From: an uncultured Clostridia bacterium
GTDB lineage: Bacteria > Bacillota > Clostridia > Christensenellales > Borkfalkiaceae
Direction of reading: 5' to 3'
DNA: 58,917 nt
NCBI GenBank assembly: GCA_947630705.1
Contig: CANRIK010000011.1
Span: 1 to 58,917, forward strand
Shown here piece after piece: positions 29,679 through 35,107 of this stretch. The notes below the pieces were generated by a model. It ran no database searches. It worked only from the letters and a program-made list of their open reading frames with translations, and was not told where the DNA came from. Position 1 is the stretch's first letter, and each line of letters begins with the position of its first letter. The position numbers and the translations under genes are program-made.

Positions 29679-30404
29679 TTATCCCGTTAAATCTTTACGG
29701 AATGAGCGCATTATTCTGTTCTCTATGCGCGAAACCTGCACTTGCGAAACGCCGAGCATTCCGGCCACTTCGCTCTGGGTCATATCTCTGAAATAGCGGA
29801 GTATTATGACTTTTCTGTCTCTTTCGGGCAAATTCGATATGGCGGCCTTTAATTGCAGAGAATCTATTATTTCTTCCTGATTGTCCAAAGAGGGGAGTTT
29901 GTCCAAAAGTTCCTGCCCCTTCTCGTCTTTATAGTCTCCGCGGTCGTATATCGAAACGGGCATGCGCGTTGAGCCCATGGTAAAGACAACTTCACTCTCC
30001 GGCATATTGAATTGTTCGGATATATCTTTTACCGTCGGCTGTGCGCCGTGGTCGGAAGAGTATTGCTCTATAAACTTATTTATTTGTTTTGCGGCGCTTT
30101 TTATGGCTCGGGAAACCTTTATGCTGCCGTCGTCGCGCATAAATCTTTTTATCTCTCCGGCAATCATCGGCACGGCATAAGTCGAAAAACGTACGCCGAA
30201 AGACTCGTCAAACCCGTTTATGGCTTTTAACAGCCCGAGTCCGGCAAGCTGATAGAGGTCGTCGTACTCCACGCCTTTATTCAGATATCTGCGCACGATA
30301 GACTTGATTAAATTATTATTTTCCATCAACAAAACTTCTTTTGCCGATGAATCTCCGTTCTTTGCTCTGCGTATGAGGTCGTTCGTCTCTTCGACGTCAA
30401 GCAT
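29679..30404 (-). CDS. sigF: Forespore RNA polymerase sigma-F factor
   Basis: Sigma-F is the first compartment-specific sigma factor of sporulation and acts in the forespore. I start it at ATG 30404 (MLDVEETNDLIRRAKNGD) with GGAGA nearby, giving 241 residues. Region 2 (RYLNKGVEYDDLYQLAGLGLLKAINGFD), region 3 and the region 4 helix-turn-helix ending MTQSEVAGMLGVSQVQVSRIE are present. The start overlaps the spoIIAB stop. The position behind spoIIAA and spoIIAB separates it from the related sigma-G and sigma-B. Confidence 0.96.
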   Translation of the reverse strand: MLDVEETNDLIRRAKNGDSSAKEVLLMENNNLIKSIVRRYLNKGVEYDDLYQLAGLGLLKAINGFDESFGVRFSTYAVPMIAGEIKRFMRDDGSIKVSRAIKSAAKQINKFIEQYSSDHGAQPTVKDISEQFNMPESEVVFTMGSTRMPVSIYDRGDYKDEKGQELLDKLPSLDNQEEIIDSLQLKAAISNLPERDRKVIILRYFRDMTQSEVAGMLGVSQVQVSRIENRIMRSFRKDLTG

Positions 30405-30834
30405 TCTCCACTTCCGGTTTAAAACTTTTTGACATATAGACGACCGTACCTTCACCGCTGACGGATTCCACGTTGAATTCGTCCATAAAAGTCTGCATTA
30501 TGGTAAAGCCCATACCGCTGCGTTCGTCGGAAGGCATCGACGTATAAAAGGGCTGTATCGCCTTTTTTATATCGGCTATACCCGTACCCCTGTCGCTTAC
30601 CTTTATATGTAGTTTATCCTCCTCTATCTCACACTCCACCGTAACCATGCCGCATGTATCTTTATACGCGTGTACCGTGCAGTTTGTAACCGCTTCGGAC
30701 ACCGCCGTCTTAACGTCTGACAAATCGGAGAGCGACGGATTGAGTTCGAGGCAAAAAGCCGCAACCGCGTCGCGTGCAAACGCCTGATTTCTCGGATAGG
30801 AATAGAATTGAAGTTTTAAATAATTTTTGCTCAT
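30397..30834 (-). CDS. spoIIAB: Anti-sigma-F factor SpoIIAB
   Basis: SpoIIAB is a GHKL-type serine kinase that holds sigma-F inactive and phosphorylates SpoIIAA. The 145-residue protein shows the N box (TAVSEAVTNCTVHAY), the G1 box DRGTGIADI and the G2 region SGMGFTIMQTFMD. It overlaps sigF by 8 bases and follows spoIIAA by 10 bases, the classical spoIIA operon. Length and motifs are ordinary. Confidence 0.96.
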   Translation of the reverse strand: MSKNYLKLQFYSYPRNQAFARDAVAAFCLELNPSLSDLSDVKTAVSEAVTNCTVHAYKDTCGMVTVECEIEEDKLHIKVSDRGTGIADIKKAIQPFYTSMPSDERSGMGFTIMQTFMDEFNVESVSGEGTVVYMSKSFKPEVENA

Positions 30835-30844
30835 ACGCTCCTCT

Positions 30845-31156
30845 TTACTCCGCCTTGGGAATAATTGAATATATACCGCTTAAATTCAAAATTTTATCGG
30901 CGGAAAAGTTGGGTTTTTGCACATATATCGGCACATTCAGTTTGTCGGCTTTTTTGTATCTGCCTATAAGAAAACCTATGCCCGTGGAATCCATAAACGC
31001 AACCTCGGAAAGATCTATAATGATTTTTTTAACGTTGGAATTTTCGTCTATCAGTCTGTCGCAACGCGAACGTGCTTCTCGCGACGAATATTCGTCCATC
31101 TCTCCCGACAGGTTTATATAGAGAATTCTATCCCTTATATACCCCGTAACTACCAT
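30845..31156 (-). CDS. spoIIAA: Anti-sigma-F factor antagonist SpoIIAA
   Basis: SpoIIAA is the STAS-domain protein that, when unphosphorylated, frees sigma-F from SpoIIAB. The phosphorylation site lies in FMDSTGIGFLIGRYK, with the serine directly after aspartate as in B. subtilis. I choose ATG 31156, 7 bases after GGAG; an in-frame ATG two codons upstream is only 1-2 bases from that SD. The protein is about 103 residues. It is first in the operon. The 31163-31298 stretch upstream is very AT-rich, and I could not recognise a sigma-H promoter there. Confidence 0.94.
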   Translation of the reverse strand: MVVTGYIRDRILYINLSGEMDEYSSREARSRCDRLIDENSNVKKIIIDLSEVAFMDSTGIGFLIGRYKKADKLNVPIYVQKPNFSADKILNLSGIYSIIPKAE

Positions 31157-31298
31157 ACGCATACTCCGTGGTTTTTTAAAAATATTACTATATAACATTG
31201 CAAAAAATATGTAAAAAGTTGCAAAAACAGGCGAAATTTTGTCGTTTGCACATTTTGCGTTTGTTTTAAAAAAATCTGTTGAAACAAAGAAAAATCAC

Positions 31299-31327
31299 TT
31301 GACAAAATTTTAAGGGTATATTATTAT
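31299..31327 (+). promoter_or_regulatory. Promoter of the tRNA cluster
   Basis: A consensus TTGACA at 31299-31304 and TATTAT at 31322-31327 are spaced by 17 bases. The first tRNA begins 36 bases downstream. The sequence also offers TATAAT at 31325-31330 with a longer spacer. Confidence 0.7.
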
Positions 31328-31362
31328 AATTTAGCGTTGCGCGAGAGCGTAAACAGTTGCGA

Positions 31363-31439
31363 GGGACTTTAGCTCAGTTGGTTAGAGCGGTCGGCTCATA
31401 ACCGATTGGTCCGCGGTTCGAGTCCGTGAAGTCCCACCA
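31363..31439 (+). tRNA. tRNA with CAU anticodon, probably tRNA-Ile2 (or elongator Met)
   Basis: This 77-nt gene has a perfect GGGACTT/AAGTCCC acceptor stem, encoded CCA, discriminator A, D-loop AGCTCAGTTGGTTAGAGC and anticodon loop CTCATAA. The body resembles Firmicute tRNA-Ile2, in which C34 is changed to lysidine by TilS, more than elongator Met (usually TTCATAC). The initiator is unlikely because it pairs at the first acceptor position. Identity is therefore probable, not certain. Confidence 0.9.
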
Positions 31440-31485
31440 TTCGCCGCAATGCGGCAACCTCTCCATATAGGCAATATGGAAGTAC

Positions 31486-31562
31486 GGCCCGATAGCTCAG
31501 TTGGTTAGAGCGCCAGCCTGTCACGCTGGAGGTCGACGGTTCGAGCCCGTTTCGGGTCGCCA
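31486..31562 (+). tRNA. tRNA-Asp (GUC)
   Basis: This 77-nt gene has acceptor GGCCCGA/TCGGGTC (one G-U pair), discriminator G and encoded CCA. The anticodon GTC sits in CCTGTCACG and the T-loop is TTCGAGC. As a GUN tRNA it would be a Tgt substrate for queuosine. Confidence 0.97.
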
Positions 31563-31595
31563 AACTTATTTTTATTCTGCGCCGAAAGGCGTTTC

Positions 31596-31671
31596 GCCTT
31601 GGTAGCTCAGTCGGTAGAGCGGTGGACTGAAAATCCATATGTCGGCGGTTCGATTCCACCCCAAGGCACCA
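31596..31671 (+). tRNA. tRNA-Phe (GAA)
   Basis: This 76-nt gene has a perfect acceptor GCCTTGG/CCAAGGC, discriminator A, encoded CCA and anticodon GAA in CTGAAAA. Its anticodon and discriminator match the specifier UUC and the T-box variable base before pheS in this window. Confidence 0.97.
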
Positions 31672-31686
31672 CCCCTGTGGGTTCGT

Positions 31687-31762
31687 GCTGGTGTAGCTCA
31701 ACTGGCAGAGCAGCTGATTTGTAATCAGCAGGTTGTGGGTTCGATTCCAATCACCAGCTCCA
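31687..31762 (+). tRNA. tRNA-Thr (UGU)
   Basis: This 76-nt gene has a perfect acceptor GCTGGTG/CACCAGC, discriminator T, encoded CCA, anticodon TGT in TTTGTAA, and T-loop TTCGATT. Confidence 0.97.
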
Positions 31763-31805
31763 CAAGTCAACTGCCCCACGAAAAATGTGGGGTTAAAATA
31801 TATTC

Positions 31806-31890
31806 GGGCGGATTGCAGAGTGGCCAAATGCATCAGACTGTAAATCTGACGTCTCCGACTTCGGTGGTTCGAATCCACCTCCTCCCACCA
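31806..31890 (+). tRNA. tRNA-Tyr (GUA)
   Basis: This 85-nt class II tRNA has a long variable arm (GTCtccGAC), anticodon GTA in CTGTAAA, discriminator A and encoded CCA. The acceptor GGGCGGA/TCCTCCC contains one C-U mismatch at the fourth pair. It would be a Tgt substrate. Confidence 0.93.
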
Positions 31891-31924
31891 GCAACAGGCA
31901 CTGACAAAAGTCAGTGCCTGTTGC
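31891..31924 (+). terminator. Strong hairpin directly after the tRNA cluster
   Basis: A 15-bp perfect stem, GCAACAGGCACTGAC and its complement, has loop AAAA and starts at the base after the tRNA-Tyr CCA. There is no U-tract, so it may help processing; a second candidate terminator follows at 31983. Confidence 0.75.
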
Positions 31925-31965
31925 CGTGTGTACGGATATGTTCAATCCATCCGCTGTTCCGGCAA

Positions 31966-32005
31966 GCAAACGGAGTTTGCAATGCTCTGCCGAGGAGCAC
32001 CTTTT
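31966..32005 (+). terminator. Two small hairpins, the second with a T-run
   Basis: GCAAAC/GTTTGC at 31966-31980 is followed by TGCTC/GAGCA at 31983-31999 and then CCTTTTT. The second has the form of a terminator and probably ends the tRNA transcript. Confidence 0.5.
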
Positions 32006-32061
32006 TGAGAAACGGCGGAATTTACCTACACTATTACATATTATATATTCCATATATATTA

Positions 32062-32093
32062 AAAGACGGGCGTTACAATTAACGCCCGTCTTT
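32062..32093 (-). terminator. Terminator after the SLOG-small protein pair
   Basis: AAAGACGGGCGTT at 32062-32074 pairs with 32081-32093 around a 6-base loop. It ends the minus-strand unit, and its TTTATAA tail on the plus side could also stop tRNA readthrough. Confidence 0.8.
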
Positions 32094-32106
32094 ATAAACT
32101 CGATTT

Positions 32107-32319
32107 TTATTTTTTTACGCTCGATTTTAACGTATTTAAATCAGTCTCGATACCTACGCTCTTTAAAAACTCAACATCCTTTTCGGTAAATACATTTGCC
32201 TTGTCGTTCGCCGCACTTCGGGCGAGTTTTTTATCGACTTTTCTTACAGACAGCCAAACAAACGGATAAGAAACGAAATGCCAAAGCGCAAGAAAGAAGT
32301 CTTTGATTTTTTGCTTCAT
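32107..32319 (-). CDS. Small protein downstream of the SLOG gene, unknown function
   Basis: This is a 70-residue protein. The N-terminus (residues 7-25, DFFLALWHFVSYPFVWLSV) is hydrophobic and aromatic, suggesting one membrane-associated helix, and the rest is charged and helical. GAGG lies 10 bases before the ATG. It begins 28 bases after the SLOG-like gene and ends just before a terminator, so the two form a pair. I do not recognise the family. The short length lowers certainty, but the SD, spacing and terminator support it. Confidence 0.6.
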   Translation of the reverse strand: MKQKIKDFFLALWHFVSYPFVWLSVRKVDKKLARSAANDKANVFTEKDVEFLKSVGIETDLNTLKSSVKK

Positions 32320-32347
32320 AACGGCTTAAACCTCTAAATTATTTTCT

Positions 32348-32824
32348 TTACTTATCAGTCAATGCAAGATTGACAATTTTCTTGTGAGATTTTACGGCGT
32401 ATTGATATGTCTTGTATGCGCCGCTGTTTTCCCGTTCTTCCACATAGAACAGCACCAAATCGCTATCGTCTATCATCGAAACGTTGCGAAAGAATATCGA
32501 AGTGTACCACCACTCCTTGCGTTTCAGAGGACAGCAAAGATCCTCATACTCCTTTCGCCGAAACCAATGCGGAGGTTTGCGTAAGTCCCTTTCGAGCGGA
32601 AAACAAAATATCCTCTGAATATTATACTCCGGAGCCTGCGCTTTTTTTGCCGTTACAATGTCATACACAAGATCGTCAAAACTACTCAAACCGCCAAAAA
32701 GAAAAGTGCGAACACCGTCTGCAATCGCCCTATCGATTTCCATTACAGTCCTTGCTTTCAGTTCTTCGGTTATCTCAACCTCAAAATGTCCGAAGCAAGA
32801 GCATACTTTTTCCGTATCACACAT
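32348..32824 (-). CDS. SLOG-like (DUF1273/YpsA-type) nucleotide-binding protein
   Basis: This 158-residue soluble protein starts MCDTEKVCSCFGHFEVEITEE and continues with a GVRTFLFGGLSSFDDLVYDIV segment and a late strand DLVLFYVEERENSGAYKTYQYAVKSHKKIVNL. This layout, a strand ending in a GH, then a glycine-rich GGLSSFD helix, is that of SLOG-superfamily proteins related to YpsA/DUF1273, which bind nucleotides or their derivatives. The cysteine-rich start (C2, C8, C10) is unusual. The ATG abuts the 161-bp RNA-like repeat copy 1, whose hairpin contains the only SD-like GGGAG. Function is unknown, and family membership is by pattern only. Confidence 0.65.
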   Translation of the reverse strand: MCDTEKVCSCFGHFEVEITEELKARTVMEIDRAIADGVRTFLFGGLSSFDDLVYDIVTAKKAQAPEYNIQRIFCFPLERDLRKPPHWFRRKEYEDLCCPLKRKEWWYTSIFFRNVSMIDDSDLVLFYVEERENSGAYKTYQYAVKSHKKIVNLALTDK

Positions 32825-32986
32825 AAGAAGCGCCGCTCCCGAGAGAACGGCACTCCGTAGAATACCGTTCCATGGTTGCTACGCCAAATAAACCCTTTCT
32901 TGTAGAAAAAAAACAGTTTGAAACAGGTATCACTACCATTATTCATATGTTTTTTTTCTACAAATAATACGTTCTATCCTGTTAAG
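32825..32986 (-). ncRNA. Candidate structured leader RNA, copy 1 (upstream of the SLOG gene)
   Basis: This 162-bp element is repeated at 33108-33268. On the minus strand it forms a 13-bp stem GTAGAAAAAAAAC/GTTTTTTTTCTAC, an AACGG/CCGTT stem, a possible closing AGAACG/CGTTCT pairing and a CTC-tcg-GGAG hairpin 11 bases before the SLOG ATG. Differences from copy 2 keep pairing on the minus strand mostly through G-U pairs. No known riboswitch class was recognised. Confidence 0.5.
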
Positions 32987-33062
32987 GGCAAAATGAGAGT
33001 TTATTAAATTCAGCGTAGCAATAATATTATAACACTTATATTTAAAAATATCAACAAAGTAC

Positions 33063-33084
33063 GAGCAAAAAATTTTTTTTGCTT
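33063..33084 (-). terminator. AT-rich hairpin after repeat copy 2
   Basis: AGCAAAAAA at 33064-33072 pairs with TTTTTTGCT at 33075-33083. It lies downstream of copy 2 on the minus strand, before copy 1, and could terminate a short copy-2 transcript. The stem is weak apart from its GC ends. Confidence 0.4.
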
Positions 33085-33107
33085 GTTTATTTTTATCCCG
33101 TAAAATA

Positions 33108-33268
33108 AAGAAGCGCCGCTCCCGAGAGAACAGCGCTCCGTAGAATACCGTTCCATGGTTGCGACTCCATATAAACTCCTTTCTTGCAGAAAAAACAGTT
33201 TGAAACAGGTATTACTGCCATTATCCATATGCCTTTTCTACGCAAAAAACGTGTTCTGCTCTTACAAG
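33108..33268 (-). ncRNA. Candidate structured RNA, copy 2 of the 161-bp element
   Basis: It is a diverged direct repeat of 32825-32986, 283 bp away. Core blocks such as ACCATGGAACGGTATTCTAC are identical. Stems survive as GTAGAAAAGGC/GTTTTTTCTGC (three G-U pairs), AACGG/CTGTT (one G-U) and AGAACA/TGTTCT. It contains a 25-codon frame starting MESQPWNGIL with AAGGAG upstream, but copy 1 breaks that frame. Remaining flanks (32987-33107 and 33269-33404) show no gene. Confidence 0.45.
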
Positions 33269-33404
33269 AACATTATCGAAGTTTTATTTATCATGAAGTC
33301 GCATTAATGTTATAGCATGCCCACTTTAAAATATCAACAAAGTGCAGGCATAAAAATTTCTTTATAATTATTGTATGTCTCAATTACGGATATCGGATAT
33401 ATGT

Positions 33405-33433
33405 TTGACATATCAAGCGAAATAAATTAAAAT
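33405..33433 (+). promoter_or_regulatory. Promoter of the gene at 33524
   Basis: A consensus TTGACA at 33405-33410 and TAAAAT at 33428-33433 are separated by 17 bases, about 90 bases before the start codon. Confidence 0.6.
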
Positions 33434-33523
33434 TGGAATACGTCGGAGACGAAAGAAAGCACGTTCCGCGAGCCGCCGCTTCGAGGGCGGAGGAACGAAA
33501 ACTTATCCGGAAGAGGTACTCAA

Positions 33524-34075
33524 ATGGGCAAAGGAAAAAATTTAAAGATGCAATTATTGCAGAATTATTTCTCAATCGAGGGAAATATTGCAACGTTGAA
33601 ACTTGTATACGACACTTTTTCGGAGCTCATAAATCCGAATTTCGGAGACGGGAACATAGAGAAACTGAACGACAAACTCTTTTCCGACGTGCACGAGGCC
33701 GTATCGCTGCTGCCGCGGAAATTCAAGCTGAATTTGCAGATAGTCATAAAAGATTTCGGCGATTACGACAAAGAGGAATGTGATAAAATAATCAAGCAAA
33801 ACATATACCTTGCCGCATACCGCACAATTAAAGAAAACAACAAAAAATTGGTCAGCGGCTGGTCTTTGATAGGCGTCGGAGCAATCATTCTGGTCATAAG
33901 TTACTTCTTACATAATTATAATTTATGGTTCGACTTAATAAATATAAGCGGCACGCTATTTGTCTGGGAGGGCGTAAACACGGCTTTTCTGCAAAGAAAT
34001 CTCGAAAATAAGGCCACAAGGACTCTCGCAAAGTCCATTGAGAACATTACGATCGTCGGTTCCGACGAAATATAA
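33524..34075 (+). CDS. Unknown protein with a C-terminal two-helix membrane hairpin
   Basis: This 183-residue protein is unrecognised. Residues 1-105 are soluble and helical, with many charged residues (YDTFSELINPNFGDGNIEKL). Two hydrophobic helices follow at about 111-129 (GWSLIGVGAIILVISYFL) and 133-150, then a basic/helical tail (RNLENKATRTLAKSIENI). GAGG sits about 9 bases before the ATG, and promoter and terminator flank it, so it is a complete single-gene unit. It lies next to the RNA-like repeats, but no functional link is visible. Confidence 0.7.
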   Translation: MGKGKNLKMQLLQNYFSIEGNIATLKLVYDTFSELINPNFGDGNIEKLNDKLFSDVHEAVSLLPRKFKLNLQIVIKDFGDYDKEECDKIIKQNIYLAAYRTIKENNKKLVSGWSLIGVGAIILVISYFLHNYNLWFDLINISGTLFVWEGVNTAFLQRNLENKATRTLAKSIENITIVGSDEI

Positions 34076-34091
34076 TCAGATAAACATAACA

Positions 34092-34119
34092 AGAGGCGCC
34101 GAAACAATTCGGCGCCTCT
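34092..34119 (+). terminator. Terminator after the 33524 gene
   Basis: AGAGGCGCCGAA at 34092-34103 and its complement at 34108-34119 form a perfect 12-bp stem with a 4-base loop, 17 bases after the stop. It can also serve the convergent gene at 34168. Confidence 0.8.
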
Positions 34120-34167
34120 CGCTTAAAATGGGTAAATCACAAATTTTTCGCGTCAAAATACGGAATT

Positions 34168-34332
34168 TTACTCGTGGTCCATTACCCAATAACCGCCCTC
34201 ATGCTGTAAAGGCGGAAAAGTCGTACCCTTTTCAAGATAGGTCTTTTCGTTGTCGTGGCTGTTGCCGTTTTTATCGTATGCCTTATAGTGGCAAGACATA
34301 GGAACGGTATCTCCGGACCTGAATTTTTCCAT
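34168..34332 (-). CDS. YjzC-like small protein
   Basis: This 54-residue protein is read from ATG 34332, which has GGGGGAA about 6 bases upstream. The longer frame from 34377 has no such signal. The sequence MEKFRSGDTVPMSCHYKAY, then DKNGN..., a KGTTFPPLQHEGGYWV end, resembles YjzC-type proteins: SG-D-P, YK-YD-G, kG-FPP and a W near the C-terminus. Members are small and poorly understood. The assignment is by motif pattern and moderately sure. It stands alone and converges on the gene at 33524. Confidence 0.6.
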   Translation of the reverse strand: MEKFRSGDTVPMSCHYKAYDKNGNSHDNEKTYLEKGTTFPPLQHEGGYWVMDHE

Positions 34333-34465
34333 AATTATTCCCCCTATACCTCTATTATGCGCCGCTCGTCGGGACATTATGTAAGCTCGGGAAAAAGAAA
34401 TTTTTAAAATTCGGAAATTGCCCGTTTAAAAATAAATAAAATGCGGTATATATTAAATGAACAAA

Positions 34466-34556
34466 GGAAGACGGTAGGCGTCGGGCGGCAGAGTTACCTG
34501 TTGGGTACGTGCCCGAAAACGGGTTGCCTCTTCTGCGACCACCGCAGCCTCCCCAA
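34466..34556 (+). ncRNA. Candidate structured 5' leader of hsp20
   Basis: About 90 GC-rich bases in an AT-rich gap can form GACG-gtagg-CGTC (34470-34482), CCCG-aaaa-CGGG (around 34512-34523) and CTGCG-accac-CGCAG (34533-34547). The segment GGGTacgtGCCC competes with the CCCG/CGGG hairpin for the same CCC bases. It ends 33 bases before the hsp20 ATG. No CIRCE element and no Rfam family was recognised. The flanks 34378-34465 hold only a weak promoter-like region. Confidence 0.4.
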
Positions 34557-34588
34557 GTTATAAATTTTATAATTGAAGGAGATTTGTT

Positions 34589-35005
34589 ATGAAACATTAT
34601 TTACAGACCAGAAACAACAACAATTACGACCTTTTTGACGCTTTCGACGACTTCTTCAAGCCCATGTTCTTCGATGAAAGCAAGGAATTGAGGACGGACA
34701 TCAAGGAAACGGACAGCGCATATGAACTCGATATGGAATTGCCCGGCTACGCAAAGAACGAAATCAAGATTTCGCTCGACAACGGATATCTGAACATAGA
34801 AGCCTCCAAGCAGAAAAAAGAAGAGAACAATAAAAAGTATTTGCGGAGAGAAATTTCCGAAAGGACTTCGAGAAGCTATTATGTAGGCTCCGACGTAAAG
34901 CGCGAACAAATCAAAGCCAAATATGAAAACGGCATGCTTACTTTGACTCTTCCCAAAGAATCCCCGAAGCAAATACAGTCCAACAACTTTATAGACATCG
35001 AATAA
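34589..35005 (+). CDS. Hsp20/alpha-crystallin family small heat-shock protein
   Basis: Small heat-shock proteins bind unfolding proteins without ATP and form oligomers. The 138-residue protein has a short N-terminal arm (NYDLFDAFDDFFKPMF), the alpha-crystallin core starting at LRTDIKETDSAYELDMELPGY, the ALTL-like consensus NGMLTLTLPKE near residue 113, and a C-terminal tail ending FIDIE. AAGGAG precedes the ATG. It is monocistronic, with the folded leader upstream and a strong terminator downstream. Normal in length for bacterial Hsp20. Confidence 0.96.
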   Translation: MKHYLQTRNNNNYDLFDAFDDFFKPMFFDESKELRTDIKETDSAYELDMELPGYAKNEIKISLDNGYLNIEASKQKKEENNKKYLRREISERTSRSYYVGSDVKREQIKAKYENGMLTLTLPKESPKQIQSNNFIDIE

Positions 35006-35013
35006 AATTATAT

Positions 35014-35048
35014 AAAGCGCCCCACGGAATGTTCCGTGGGGCGCTTTT
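35014..35048 (+). terminator. Terminator after hsp20
   Basis: A 16-bp perfect stem, AAAGCGCCCCACGGAA at 35014-35029 and complement at 35032-35047, is followed by TTTTATTT. It lies 8 bases past the stop. Confidence 0.9.
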
Positions 35049-35059
35049 ATTTATTTTCA

Positions 35060-35107
35060 CTTTATTATATTTCCGCTTTATTATATTTCCGCTTTATTAT
35101 ATTTCCG
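35060..35107. repeat. Triple 16-bp tandem repeat over the histidine kinase stop
   Basis: CTTTATTATATTTCCG occurs three times without spacer (35060-35075, 35076-35091, 35092-35107). The last copy contains the stop codon of the histidine kinase (35097-35099). It is a short slippage-type repeat, with no clear function. Confidence 0.9.

Noticed and set aside
31163-31298. A sigma-H promoter for the spoIIA operon
   Set aside because: The AT-rich region shows no AGGA...GAAT pattern with correct spacing that I could defend.
31396-31878. A 160-residue minus-strand reading frame over the tRNA cluster
   Set aside because: It is antisense to four tRNA genes, a well-known source of spurious proteins, and has no start signals.
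33125-33199. A 25-codon minus-strand peptide (MESQPWNGIL...) with AAGGAG in repeat copy 2
   Set aside because: Copy 1 has TTG at the start and an in-frame TAG, so the peptide is not conserved; changes fit RNA pairing better.
34378-34588. A CIRCE (HrcA) operator upstream of hsp20
   Set aside because: No TTAGCACTC-type inverted repeat is present; the hairpins there have other sequences.
34355-34597. An 80-residue minus-strand frame over the hsp20 leader
   Set aside because: No SD and no family resemblance; the region is better explained by RNA structure for hsp20.
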